Shown piece by piece: positions 1-8,835 of a stretch of 64,000 nucleotides of DNA (the stretch's first letter is position 1; each line of letters starts with the position of its first letter). The translations under genes and the position numbers were made by a program. The stretch is from assembly GCF_021354595.1 (NCBI RefSeq), contig NZ_JADWYJ010000001.1, positions 473,446-537,445 of the forward strand. The letters are read 5' to 3'. Source of the DNA: Maribellus sp. CM-23. Lineage in GTDB: Bacteria; Bacteroidota; Bacteroidia; Bacteroidales; Prolixibacteraceae. The notes beneath the pieces were generated by a model. The model saw only the letters and a list, made by a program, of their open reading frames with translations, ran no database searches and was not told the DNA's origin.

Positions 1-451
1 AGATTTAAGTTCCGATTAAGATTTATATGCTGAATAATGGCAGGTGACTACCACCCGCAGGTTATGTAAACCCCGGTTACCGAATTCCGGCGATCCCGTT
101 CATGAATCAATCAGAAACTATCAGGAAATGACACCGGTATTCAAAAACCGGAAGTTGATTAAAGCAGAATAAATGTAGTAGCTGCGGCTGCAGCTAATGT
201 GAAACCGAATCGTCATCGAGACACTCTGGCATCCCGGGATAGAAAAACACCGGACAATAATACGATTGTACCATAGCCCTAAAGTTAACAAATGTGATTG
301 ACACAAATTCTGACAACAAACATATTTCACAACATCTACCCAAATACAAATCCAAAAATTTTCACCACCTTTAATGCATATTATATAAACAACTGCACGT
401 GAGAAATACCGGCAACACCGCTGGTATTAACTACGTGATTACAAGATTAAA
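1..451. other. Intergenic region upstream of the saccharopine dehydrogenase-like gene
   Basis: No gene is supported here. A 69-codon minus-strand open frame (121-330) has no recognisable composition or family. A TTGACA at 298-303 followed 17 bases later by CATATT resembles a generic bacterial promoter, but it fits the TAnnTTTG-type -7 box of Bacteroidota poorly, so it is only a weak promoter candidate for the gene at 452. The 120 bases before that gene are AT-rich. Confidence 0.5.
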
Positions 452-1780
452 ATGAAGAAAGTTCTGTTATTGGGAGCCGGAATGGTTGCCAAACCGCTGG
501 TCGATTATCTTTTGAACCATCAGATTCAACTTACCATAGCCACCCGAACCGTAGAAAAAGCCCTAAAACTGATTAACGGGCACGGAAATGCGAAAGCTGT
601 TTCGTGGACAGTTGACGATATGCAAGCACTAAGTTTGCTGATTGCTGACCACGACCTGGTCGTTAGCCTGCTTCCCTACACCTACCATGTGGCAGTGGCA
701 AAACTCTGTGTGAAGCATCAGAAAAACATGCTTACCACGTCGTATGTTTCCGAAAAAATGAAAGCACTGGATAAAGCCGCCAAAGAAGCCGGTATTATTC
801 TTTTAAATGAAATGGGGGTTGATCCGGGCTTTGACCATATGACTGCCATGCGCATTATCGATAAAGTGCGTGCCGAGGGCGGAAAAGTAAAGGGGTTCTA
901 TTCCTTGTGCGGAGCCCTAGCTGCCCCTGAGGAGGCGGATAATCCCTTTCATTATAAATTTACCTGGTCGCCACGGGGAGTGATCATGGCCGGCAACAAC
1001 AGCGCTAAATACCTAAGAAACGGCACTATTGTGGAAGTTTCATCGAACGATCTGTTTAAACAGCCACTGAAAATTGATTTCCCCGAGGTGGGTGAAATGG
1101 AAGTGTACTCCAACCGGGATTCCTTGTCGTACATTGACATTTACGGGCTAAAAAATATCGAGACTATGTACCGCGGTACTTTCCGCTACAAAAACTGGTG
1201 TGAGATTATGGATGCCTTAAAAATACTGGGAATGTTGAGCTACGACCGAAAAAGTTTTGACGGAAAGACATACAAAAAAGCAATGGCACGCGAACTTGAT
1301 GTTTATCCTGCAAATATGAAAGAAAAAGTAGCAGAACGCCTGAATCTTTCCATCAATAGTCCGGCAATTGTTGCGATGGAATGGCTGGGACTATTTAGCG
1401 ATGACCTGGTAAAAATAAATGAAGGATCGCCGTTTGATTTAACCACGGATCGAATGCTCAAAAAAATGATGCTGCCGCAAGGAGCCCGCGATATGGTAAT
1501 TATGCTGCATGCATTCCTGGTTGAAAACGCCGATGGAAGCAGGCAGGTGATCAAATCGCGCCTTCTTGACTTTGCCACGGCAGAAGACACATCCATTGCC
1601 CGAACGGTAGGACTTCCGGCAGGCATTGCTGCCAAAATGATTCTGGAAGGGAAATTCAGCGAAACGGGCGTACACATTCCCATTTCAAAAACCATTTACG
1701 AGCCGGTCCTTGACGAACTGCAAAAGCTCGGAATTACCATGAAAGAAGAATGGGGATTACCCGAAAACGAGATGTTGTAA
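452..1780 (+). CDS. Saccharopine dehydrogenase family protein
   Basis: A 442-residue cytoplasmic NAD(P)-dependent oxidoreductase. The N-terminus has a Rossmann dinucleotide motif (GAGMVAKPLVDYL, residues 8-20). The catalytic/C-terminal saccharopine-dehydrogenase region follows, with the typical stretch LNEMGVDPGFDHM near residues 116-130. In the family these enzymes cleave or form saccharopine-type secondary amines (lysine breakdown or synthesis), and relatives make carboxynorspermidine. Length and layout match the glutamate-forming LYS9-like branch better than the short LYS1 type, but the substrate cannot be read from sequence. It is monocistronic on the plus strand, faces the next gene, and starts at the ATG at 452. 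Confidence 0.85.
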   Translation: MKKVLLLGAGMVAKPLVDYLLNHQIQLTIATRTVEKALKLINGHGNAKAVSWTVDDMQALSLLIADHDLVVSLLPYTYHVAVAKLCVKHQKNMLTTSYVSEKMKALDKAAKEAGIILLNEMGVDPGFDHMTAMRIIDKVRAEGGKVKGFYSLCGALAAPEEADNPFHYKFTWSPRGVIMAGNNSAKYLRNGTIVEVSSNDLFKQPLKIDFPEVGEMEVYSNRDSLSYIDIYGLKNIETMYRGTFRYKNWCEIMDALKILGMLSYDRKSFDGKTYKKAMARELDVYPANMKEKVAERLNLSINSPAIVAMEWLGLFSDDLVKINEGSPFDLTTDRMLKKMMLPQGARDMVIMLHAFLVENADGSRQVIKSRLLDFATAEDTSIARTVGLPAGIAAKMILEGKFSETGVHIPISKTIYEPVLDELQKLGITMKEEWGLPENEML

Positions 1781-1802
1781 ATTACCCGGAAAACAGAAAT
1801 GA

Positions 1803-2372
1803 TTATGCCGGCATTCCTAAAAAACCGGCCATACCGGCAAATAAGCCCGCAAATATCATAACAATAAACATAAGCACGTAGAGCGCCAGAACAACAATCA
1901 TTAAGATACCGATAAAACGATAGTGCGCTTTCAGGTTCTGAAATGCCGAAGACAGTTTTTCCTGGCTTTGGTACTTTAGTGCCTGTTTAATCCGCGATGA
2001 AAACCGGAACAGGTAAAGAAGCGGCAAAAAATAAAGAGCCCCCATCACCACGTAAATCAATCCAAACAGAAAAGTAGGAAACGGAAAATCCGGACTGCCT
2101 CCTAAAGCCGCCGACGGCAAAAACGCAAAAACGATACTCACCACAAATCCGACCATCACAATCAGACCCACAAATACAAAGCCCAGGATGGATAAGAAAC
2201 TACCCCATTTCCCGGCTTCTGTCAGGTGCGCGTTTATATCACCTGTAATTTCCAGGTTTTTCACGGCTGGTTTTGCCTGTTCACTTTCCGTTGGAAGAAT
2301 TTGTTGTTCCAGATTTTCGTGATTCTGGTCTTCGCTTTGCGGAGCCATTGATTCTTGATTTTCTGTGTTCAT
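1803..2372 (-). CDS. Small integral membrane protein, DUF5362-like
   Basis: A protein of about 189 residues beginning at the internal ATG at 2372; an upstream in-frame start at 2489 would add an unlikely Cys/Tyr-rich leader. Residues 1-45 are acidic and Gln/Glu-rich and probably disordered. Three or four hydrophobic segments follow, including a helix starting GFVFVGLIVMVG, one around YVVMGALYFLPLLYLF and a C-terminal one rich in Ile/Met. A conserved-looking cytoplasmic loop lies between the last two (RFSSRIKQAL ... AHYRFIGIL). The arrangement resembles the Bacteroidota DUF5362 family of unknown function. It ends 22 bp from the convergent neighbouring gene and no function is claimed. Confidence 0.65.
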   Translation of the reverse strand: MNTENQESMAPQSEDQNHENLEQQILPTESEQAKPAVKNLEITGDINAHLTEAGKWGSFLSILGFVFVGLIVMVGFVVSIVFAFLPSAALGGSPDFPFPTFLFGLIYVVMGALYFLPLLYLFRFSSRIKQALKYQSQEKLSSAFQNLKAHYRFIGILMIVVLALYVLMFIVMIFAGLFAGMAGFLGMPA

Positions 2373-2529
2373 CGATGCGTGTTTTTTCAATTCAGGTTTA
2401 AATGTAACATTTATTGTAAAGTATCTGCGGAAAGCGGGTAAATAAAACTCCTCGCAGCAAGTTGACGAGGTATAACATTGGATAATCATTATTTTATTCG
2501 CACCAAGGTGTGGGGAATATAACCCATTA

Positions 2530-2576
2530 GATCCCGATGGCTGTGCATCGGGATCCCCGCCTGCCGGACGGGCAGG
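2530..2576. repeat. Two tandem GC-rich hairpins in an intergenic region
   Basis: GATCCCGATG (2530-2539) pairs perfectly with CATCGGGATC (2546-2555) across a 6-base loop. CCTGCC (2560-2565) pairs with GGCAGG (2571-2576) straight after. They lie in the 283-bp gap between two minus-strand genes (2373-2655) and resemble short palindromic intergenic elements common in Bacteroidota genomes. No T-run follows either stem, so they are not clear terminators. Confidence 0.5.
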
Positions 2577-2655
2577 AGTTCGACTTTATAATTTCAGTTC
2601 ACTATCGCTCCTGAAATCAGAGTCTCACTGATTTATATCCTCTCTTTCGGGCGTT

Positions 2656-3366
2656 TTAGGAAACCAGCAGCAAAAAACTGGCAAGCAATGTAATGGCCAT
2701 GTTTATTTTCCGGAAAGCATTCACTGAGAATAAAGAGTTCAGACGTTTCCCCACAATGGTGCCAAGCAGTAGAATAGGGACAAAAACGAGAGCCATCTTT
2801 AACGACTGCATAGACAACAAGCCCGTTTGAATATAGCCCGCAATGGCAACAACTGCTGTAACAATGCTAAACCATGCAAATATTTCGCGAAAACCACGGT
2901 TATCTACTCTTGATATATTCAGAAACAAGGCAAGCGGCGGGCCACTCACCGATATGGCACCGGTGATAAAACCAATAAGGGCGCCTGCCAAAGAAAAAGC
3001 ATTGGGGGGCAATTTTACCTCGGGTAGTTTTCGCCACGAAAAAAGGGTAAGTACAATAAATACGAGTCCGGTAATATGTACCAGCGTTTGCTCCGAAACG
3101 GTTTTCAGAGCCATGACTCCCAAAACTGTAAACAGCCCGCCACTCACAATCAGCGACTGATAGGGACGCGTTACCAGTGGGTGTTGTTTCTTCTGCAAAA
3201 CAATGAACAGTGAGGCAATCAGGTTACAAATCATCAACACCGGAATAATTTCGCGGGGAGGATACCACGCCATAAGAACCGGCAAAGAAACCAGCGCAAA
3301 ACCAAAACCTGTTACACCTTTCAGCAAACTCGAGAACACGATAACCAGTACAACCCAAATATTCAT
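2656..3366 (-). CDS. TauE/SafE-family sulfite/sulfonate exporter-like permease
   Basis: A 236-residue polytopic inner-membrane protein with about seven or eight hydrophobic segments. The typical TauE/SafE opening is present (helix followed by GVTGFGFALVSLPVLMAWYPP, with the Gly-Phe-Gly motif), and the internal duplication shows as a second Gly-rich half (GFITGAISVSGPPLALFL). In the family these are anion permeases, often for sulfite, sulfoacetate or related sulfur oxyanions. It is the third gene of a minus-strand set LysR-YeiH-TauE, 27 bp below YeiH, which supports a role in sulfur-oxyanion export. The substrate is inferred from context. Confidence 0.85.
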   Translation of the reverse strand: MNIWVVLVIVFSSLLKGVTGFGFALVSLPVLMAWYPPREIIPVLMICNLIASLFIVLQKKQHPLVTRPYQSLIVSGGLFTVLGVMALKTVSEQTLVHITGLVFIVLTLFSWRKLPEVKLPPNAFSLAGALIGFITGAISVSGPPLALFLNISRVDNRGFREIFAWFSIVTAVVAIAGYIQTGLLSMQSLKMALVFVPILLLGTIVGKRLNSLFSVNAFRKINMAITLLASFLLLVS

Positions 3367-3393
3367 ACCTATAAGTTAAAGGTGAAATCCATT

Positions 3394-4317
3394 TTACAAA
3401 CTCAGCATTAACAGCGATGCAACCGAGGTTAGCACCCATAAAGAAATTCCCAATGCAAAGCTTTTCACTCCGGACTGTTTCATCTCGCGGTACGATATAT
3501 TGGAACCTATCAGGAAAAGCGCTACCATCATTCCACGCTTTCCGAGCCAGCTAAAATGCGAATAGGTGGTAGCAAAAGCCGGAAATAAGTTGGCAAAACC
3601 AATGGCCAGCACAAAAAACAGAATAAACCAGGGGAAGCGGATCGATTTCCGCGAAGTGTTTTTGCCAAGCAGGGCCAGCACAATGGAAAGCGGAATAATC
3701 CAAAGGGCCCGGATCAGTTTTACAGTGGTGGCAACCTGCAGTGCCTTGTCGCCATAAACAGCACCCGCCCCCACCACCGAACTGGTGTCGTGAATCGCAA
3801 TAGCCGCCCAGTTCCCAAAGGTTTCCTGACTTAACCCAAGCTTCCATCCAACCAAGGGGAATAACAACAAAGCCAGGCCGTTTAAAACAAACACGACAAT
3901 CAGCGCAAACGAATTTTGGTAATCTTTGCTGTTCAGGATCGGAGCCACAGCAGCAATGGCACTTCCGCCGCATATAGCAGTACCGGAAGCAATCAGCAAC
4001 GAAATGTTTTTCTCTACCTTGAACAGCCTCCCCAACAGGATTCCGCAAATCATAACCAGGGAAACGGACACCGCTGTATGGAGAAACCCGCTTTTGGAAG
4101 CAGCAAGCACTTCATGCAGACTCATTCCAAAGCCCATCAGCACAATCGAAGCCTGCAACACTTTAGCGGTGTACTTGCCCGCACTGTCCGATTTTATCCC
4201 TAAAGCGGAAAGCAAAATGCCCGTTCCCAGTGCAACAACAGGTGAAACAAAAGGCAAAAAGCAAACAAAAATAATTACGGTATATAACCAGCTTGTTTTT
4301 TTGATTTTCTTATTCAT
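3394..4317 (-). CDS. YeiH-family (UPF0324) putative sulfate exporter
   Basis: A 307-residue membrane protein of the YeiH/UPF0324 family with about ten hydrophobic segments. Recognisable family signatures are the run ASGTAICGGSAIAAVAP and the segment WAAIAIHDTSSVVGAGA. The ATG at 4317 (MNKKIKK) is preferred; the longer frame would need a TTG at 4335. E. coli yeiH is controlled by the LysR regulator YeiE, and here a LysR gene lies directly upstream in the same direction, with a TauE/SafE permease directly downstream. The group is probably one sulfur-oxyanion export/detoxification operon. Transport direction and substrate are family-based. Confidence 0.87.
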   Translation of the reverse strand: MNKKIKKTSWLYTVIIFVCFLPFVSPVVALGTGILLSALGIKSDSAGKYTAKVLQASIVLMGFGMSLHEVLAASKSGFLHTAVSVSLVMICGILLGRLFKVEKNISLLIASGTAICGGSAIAAVAPILNSKDYQNSFALIVVFVLNGLALLLFPLVGWKLGLSQETFGNWAAIAIHDTSSVVGAGAVYGDKALQVATTVKLIRALWIIPLSIVLALLGKNTSRKSIRFPWFILFFVLAIGFANLFPAFATTYSHFSWLGKRGMMVALFLIGSNISYREMKQSGVKSFALGISLWVLTSVASLLMLSL

Positions 4318-4392
4318 ATCAAGAACTTTTGACAACGCAAAAGTACCCCGACATCATAATCAAATCAAATACTAAATAATTATACTGAATAA

Positions 4393-5280
4393 CTAAAAAT
4401 CATACTGAAGCAGAAAGTTTTCAAACAATTCCACCTGTTTGCTTTCGTATCCCTGCCGCAGTGCGATCCTGAATTTCCGGGGAATGGAAATACCCGCAAC
4501 ATTGAGTTTTATCAAGCTGTTCAGGTATAGTTCGATGGTAGCGGCTTTTTCTGAAATGACTGCGATCCCGTCAAAATCCTGCAGAAAATTTTTAATGGAT
4601 TCGGTACTCCCCAAATGTACGACTGTATTCAGTCCGTTAAAATCGATATTTTGTTTTTCGAGCGTTCGCTTTATTATTTCCAAAGTACCCGAACCATGCT
4701 CACGAAGCACAATCGGAAACTTGGTAAAATCTTCAACACTGATGTTTTTTCGCTTTGCATACACGCTTTTGGCACCTGTAACCACAATTAGCTCATCATC
4801 CAGAAAACTTTTGTACCGGATTCCGGCCAGTGACGACTCGTTCTCCACCAATGCCACATCCAGCTTGTTCTCCAGCAGTAGCTGCTCCATTTCCAGCGAA
4901 TTACCGTTTACCAGATGTATCCTGATTTTGGGGTAGCGTTTATGAAACGAAGCAATCACCCGGGGGATTACGTATTGCGAAATGGTGGAACTTGCACCGA
5001 TGATAAATTCGCCGGAAACCGTGTTGTTCAACTGTCCGATTTCAAAGCTAAGATCGCGGTAAAGCTGTTCGACTTTTTTGAGCGAATTGTAGACTGTTTT
5101 GCCGGCGCGTGTCAGGTAAATTTTGTTTCCCTTCCGCTCAAACAGGCCAATGTTGTACTTACTTTCCAGCTCTTTTATATGTCTGGTAACTGCCGGCTGG
5201 CTGATGTGCAGCTCTTCGGCCGCTTTCGAAAAGCTCAGGTTTTCGGCAACAGCAATAAAAACACTATCTCTGTAATCCAT
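4393..5280 (-). CDS. LysR-family transcriptional regulator
   Basis: A 295-residue LysR-type regulator. The N-terminal winged helix-turn-helix occupies residues 1-60 (FSKAAEELHISQPAVTRHIK), then a linker helix and a periplasmic-binding-protein-like effector domain with the usual start EFIIGASSTISQYVIP. The ATG at 5280 puts the HTH at the normal distance from the N-terminus; the frame extends 12 codons upstream without improving the match. Unlike the usual divergent layout it is co-oriented with, and 75 bp upstream of, the yeiH-like gene, so it may lead the operon it controls. The effector is unknown; YeiE-like control of sulfite/sulfate export is a reasonable guess. Confidence 0.9.
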   Translation of the reverse strand: MDYRDSVFIAVAENLSFSKAAEELHISQPAVTRHIKELESKYNIGLFERKGNKIYLTRAGKTVYNSLKKVEQLYRDLSFEIGQLNNTVSGEFIIGASSTISQYVIPRVIASFHKRYPKIRIHLVNGNSLEMEQLLLENKLDVALVENESSLAGIRYKSFLDDELIVVTGAKSVYAKRKNISVEDFTKFPIVLREHGSGTLEIIKRTLEKQNIDFNGLNTVVHLGSTESIKNFLQDFDGIAVISEKAATIELYLNSLIKLNVAGISIPRKFRIALRQGYESKQVELFENFLLQYDF

Positions 5281-5384
5281 GTCAATGCTTTTTTTCAGGA
5301 AACATCCCGCAGCCATAAAGATACGCTTTATGGTTTTAGGATATGAGCGAATGGGGTATTCCTGTTTTTATCAACTGAGATTCT

Positions 5385-7271
5385 TTACTCCAGCAGCAGT
5401 TTCTTCGACTTTGGATATTTTACCGAATACTTCAGATTCATTTCTTTTGATTTTCCTGCATGAAGATCAAATTCCCACTTAACCTCTCCGCTTTCCTTAT
5501 CCAGCTTTCCTCCTGAAATATCCAGAACCTCTACTTCTATTTCGGCTAAGGTTGAAACAGGAATCTGGTCAAGGATCATCATGCTGATTTCTGAACTTTT
5601 ATTGTTTTTTACGAGCGTTTCCCAATACCTCGTCTCTTCTTTGTTGGCACCAATAAACCGACGCGCAGTGTATTCTTTTTTAAGTTCACGGGTAACGCTA
5701 ACATTTTTGTCCTTGCCCAGAGACACCTGCAAAGTGTCAGAAGCAAATCTTACATCAAGCAAGGTTTTTCCGACAAAAGTTCCTTCAAAAAATACATTGG
5801 CTTCTCCCTCTAGCAGGTTATACTTTTCCCAATCGCTTATATACGCAAGCAAGAAGGCATTTTTATCTATTTTAGGAACTGAATAATACTGAAACATAGC
5901 AGGTATTTCATATACAGCCATATCAACCGAATAAACATTGTTATCGGATTTCACCGAATAAGGCGTTTTTATTTCAAATTCAACCGAGGTCTGATTTTCA
6001 GTTTGTTCAAATGGAATGGCGATGCTTTCATTTTTTTTCCCTTTTAAAGTTGAAGCTCCCCTGACAGAAACACCCGGCATTCGGCCTGGCAAAGCTACCT
6101 CAATATCATCGGCTACAACCCCGAATCCCACAGCAACTACTTCTTCCATCGCAACAATATCTTCTTCCATCACAACATTCAAAACAGGCCCCGAAACGGG
6201 TAATATTAATGGCTTGAATCCAATAAACGAGAAATTTAACTGGTGGGCATCAGCCGGAAGCATAATTGAGTACTTCCCATCGATATCGCTAATAGTCCCC
6301 ATGCTTGTTCCCGGAATATTTATGCTTACACCAGGGACTGACTCATTGTTTTGATCCACCACCCGTCCGCTTACCGAATTAATTTGTGTTTTGTATACCG
6401 GAGGCAGAATATTATAATTAAGGAAATAGGGACTCAGTTCAGGAGCGACACCTGAAGTCCCCGGATCAACCGATGAGAATTTGAGCTTCACATTTTTCCA
6501 GTCAATCTTTGTGTCTTGTCTCAGGTTGGCTTTGTAAACCACCTCAAGCGGCTCAGTAATCGACTTAGCTCTTATGTCATAAGACGGGTACCACCCCGCA
6601 TTGGTAACCAGGTACAAAAGTTCTATTTTGGCAGAAGTGGTAGCCTTTGCATCAATTTTTACCAGAATTTCACCCTGTGCATATTGCTTTGTGCCCGACA
6701 AAATACTCAACTGACTTTGAAGCTTGTTCCTTTTCTCTTCCAACTGTTTCAATGTACTTTCCCGTTCTATTCTTTTTAGCATTAAAGCGGTGAGTTTTGT
6801 ACCGTAAAATTCTGACGCCTCCTTTAATACCCCCACATTTACATCATTGTTCTTTCCTCCTATTACCCGGTTGTCTCTTAAAAATGCAACTTCCTCCCCC
6901 ACTATGGTCAGGTAAGTTTTTTCCAATTCAATCTGGGCATTTACAGCTTCGATTTCCGATTCAATCGCCACTGCTTCTTTTGGTTTTTCGAGCTCAGTCA
7001 AAAAATCCTGCTGATGATTTACCGCCAAAACCGTAATGGCACCATTGGCTTTCACCTGTACACTTTTCGCTTCAATAAAAGGCGATAGATTTACAAACTT
7101 CAATAAAGTTATTCCTTTCTGAAAGTCGATTGTTTTGTTCCTGACAATTTGAGCGCCATCAATAAAGACTGTTACTTCTGAAATTTCTGTGGTAATTTCC
7201 CTTTCATTTACTTCCTGGGCAAATACCTGTGTAAATAAAAAACCGAGGAGAATTGTCATCAATGCCTTCAT
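5385..7271 (-). CDS. DUF4140/DUF4139 (MuiA-like) exported protein with a SusC-type insert
   Basis: A 628-residue exported protein with a cleavable signal peptide (residues 1-18, cut after VFAQ). DUF4140 follows (about 25-130, starting ITTEISEVTVFIDGAQI), then a coiled coil (about 135-190) and the first part of DUF4139 (NAGWYPSYDIRA). About 120 inserted residues (300-420) come next: a carboxypeptidase-regulatory-like beta-sandwich (VSGRVVDQNNESVPGVSINI) continuing into EEVVAVGFGV and LPGRMPGVSVRGAST, segments typical of SusC-type TonB-receptor plug entrances. DUF4139 then resumes to the C-terminus. The family includes the mucoidy inhibitor MuiA and its biochemical role is unknown. The gene appears monocistronic. 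No barrel follows the plug-like piece, so it is not a receptor. Confidence 0.85.
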   Translation of the reverse strand: MKALMTILLGFLFTQVFAQEVNEREITTEISEVTVFIDGAQIVRNKTIDFQKGITLLKFVNLSPFIEAKSVQVKANGAITVLAVNHQQDFLTELEKPKEAVAIESEIEAVNAQIELEKTYLTIVGEEVAFLRDNRVIGGKNNDVNVGVLKEASEFYGTKLTALMLKRIERESTLKQLEEKRNKLQSQLSILSGTKQYAQGEILVKIDAKATTSAKIELLYLVTNAGWYPSYDIRAKSITEPLEVVYKANLRQDTKIDWKNVKLKFSSVDPGTSGVAPELSPYFLNYNILPPVYKTQINSVSGRVVDQNNESVPGVSINIPGTSMGTISDIDGKYSIMLPADAHQLNFSFIGFKPLILPVSGPVLNVVMEEDIVAMEEVVAVGFGVVADDIEVALPGRMPGVSVRGASTLKGKKNESIAIPFEQTENQTSVEFEIKTPYSVKSDNNVYSVDMAVYEIPAMFQYYSVPKIDKNAFLLAYISDWEKYNLLEGEANVFFEGTFVGKTLLDVRFASDTLQVSLGKDKNVSVTRELKKEYTARRFIGANKEETRYWETLVKNNKSSEISMMILDQIPVSTLAEIEVEVLDISGGKLDKESGEVKWEFDLHAGKSKEMNLKYSVKYPKSKKLLLE

Positions 7272-7444
7272 GTGTTCTATATTGTTTATTGGTTAGAATA
7301 ATTCTTATTAAAACGAATCCGGGATGTTGAGCCAATGTATTAAAAATTATGCAAAATATCTATTGAAACATATTATCTCTTTAGAAGAAAATGTAAGGAT
7401 ATGTAAAAGAAAATAAGTGCATTTTTTATTAAAGAGGTTCACTG

Positions 7445-8053
7445 TTAATTCCCAAGCATTAATTTCAGATAATCAGTGGTTGAATCTTCTCCGTATTTCC
7501 GGATGTATTCATCCAGCCGCTTTTGGGCTTCGTCGCATTTTTGCCGTTCTTTTTTGCACTCGTAAACAAAGCTGGCAGCCATTCCGTAAACCGCTATTTT
7601 ATTTCGGGGCTGCACTTCAAGCACCCGTTCAAACTGAAAACGCGCATTTTTGTAATGGTTCTTGTTCAACCAGCTGTAACCCGAATTCAAAAGATAATCA
7701 ATCTGCTCAGCAGAAAGTGTCGCCTCTACGGTCTTTGATCTGGCTGGATTGCGATTTATTCGGTCTGGCTGAAAGAAGAACTCAAACAAAAAGAGGGTAA
7801 CAACTGGAACTATAACTAATAACGACAAAGTAATTTTCCAATAACTTCTTCTTTGTTCACGTTCTGTCTCCTCCCGGTTTTTGGCTTTTATCTCAGCCAG
7901 TTTTTCGGCCGAAACTTTTTTAAAGAATACCTGAGGACTGCTTGAATAACGTCTGTTTTCGGTTTTTGTCCAATCCTGGTAAGCCTTGTGCTTGGGCCGT
8001 GCATTGGCCCGTAGCGACTGAATCATTGCTAAAACGGAACCACCGAAGCTCAT
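7445..8053 (-). CDS. Single-pass membrane protein with a TPR-like C-terminal region
   Basis: A 202-residue protein of unknown function. A basic, charged N-terminal region (1-68) is followed by one membrane segment (about 72-90, KITLSLLVIVPVVTLFLFEFFF). The C-terminal part (115-200) reads like one or two TPR helices (LNSGYSWLNKNHYKNARFQ; AVYGMAASFVYECKK). The layout suggests a cytoplasmic N-terminus and a periplasmic helical-repeat domain that binds a partner. It follows the YkgJ-type gene by 46 bp on the same strand and may share its transcript. Confidence 0.7.
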   Translation of the reverse strand: MSFGGSVLAMIQSLRANARPKHKAYQDWTKTENRRYSSSPQVFFKKVSAEKLAEIKAKNREETEREQRRSYWKITLSLLVIVPVVTLFLFEFFFQPDRINRNPARSKTVEATLSAEQIDYLLNSGYSWLNKNHYKNARFQFERVLEVQPRNKIAVYGMAASFVYECKKERQKCDEAQKRLDEYIRKYGEDSTTDYLKLMLGN

Positions 8054-8099
8054 ATGTTAAGCTGATTTTGAGTGATTAAGCAAATTGTCAACGTTGAAA

Positions 8100-8729
8100 T
8101 TACATTAATTTCTCTTCGATCCGAAATTCTCTGGCCACTATTCCGTTGGCCTTTAGGGCGGCTTTAAAACCTTCGTTCATCATTCGTCCCAAGCGCATCG
8201 GAAAATCGAGCAAAGCCGGATAATTGCTTTTATCATCGGGCGACTGAAAGAATTTCTGACAGGAATCTACACTCGAAGAAAGGTAGATGCGACAGGCTAC
8301 CGGGCGTGCCTCGTAAGCCATACACGCTCCGTTCATCAAAAGCGGACAGTGATGTTTGGCATTCAGTAAATCGTTTCCTTTTAGTTGCCTCAGACGGTTG
8401 TTCTTCTCTTCGGCCCGTTGTTTTATTTCGGTTTGTTGCGGCAAACTAAACTTCTCGCTTACATATTTTCGAAGATACTTTAGTTCATAATCCATCGCAA
8501 AAACCGGTTGGTGACAACACCAGTGGCACCCTTTCTTGCACTCAACCGCCTTCCCCTGTTGCCGGGCATACACCAAAAGACTATCCGTCAGATCGTCGAT
8601 ATTTCGGAGCATTTCGACCAATGCAGCCAGTAAATTTTCTTCGGAAACGGGTTCCTTACAGGCTTTCATTCCCAGTTGGTAACCGTCGTGATAAAAAGCT
8701 TTTTCGAAGTTTTCGGATTGAATGCTCAA
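8100..8729 (-). CDS. YkgJ/CxxCxxCC-type cysteine-cluster protein
   Basis: A 209-residue soluble protein with the cysteine pattern of the YkgJ family of putative zinc- or iron-chelating proteins: C-x3-C-x2-CC (CKKGCHWCCHQP, about residues 63-74), then CPLL-x3-GACMAYEARPVACRIY. The frame has no ATG near its N-terminus. TTG at 8727-8729 gives MSIQSENFEK and is the best start; the first ATG in frame would drop 20 residues. It lies in a minus-strand run between a TPR membrane protein and a symporter, which gives no clear clue. The metal and function are unknown. Confidence 0.8.
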   Translation of the reverse strand: MSIQSENFEKAFYHDGYQLGMKACKEPVSEENLLAALVEMLRNIDDLTDSLLVYARQQGKAVECKKGCHWCCHQPVFAMDYELKYLRKYVSEKFSLPQQTEIKQRAEEKNNRLRQLKGNDLLNAKHHCPLLMNGACMAYEARPVACRIYLSSSVDSCQKFFQSPDDKSNYPALLDFPMRLGRMMNEGFKAALKANGIVAREFRIEEKLM

Positions 8730-8835
8730 GTCTTTTTTTGTTAAAGGATTCTTCCGGAAAAATAGATCATTTTTAACAGATATTCAATGGAACAGGCAAC
8801 ATAATTTCTGAAATAAAACACCTGGCATACAGCAG

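Noticed and set aside
298..326. TTGACA-N17-CATATT promoter
   Set aside because: Fits the E. coli consensus, not the TAnnTTTG type expected in Bacteroidota; kept only as a weak note.
121..330. Small minus-strand open frame at the window start
   Set aside because: Cys/Ser/Tyr-rich translation without family features or a convincing start region.
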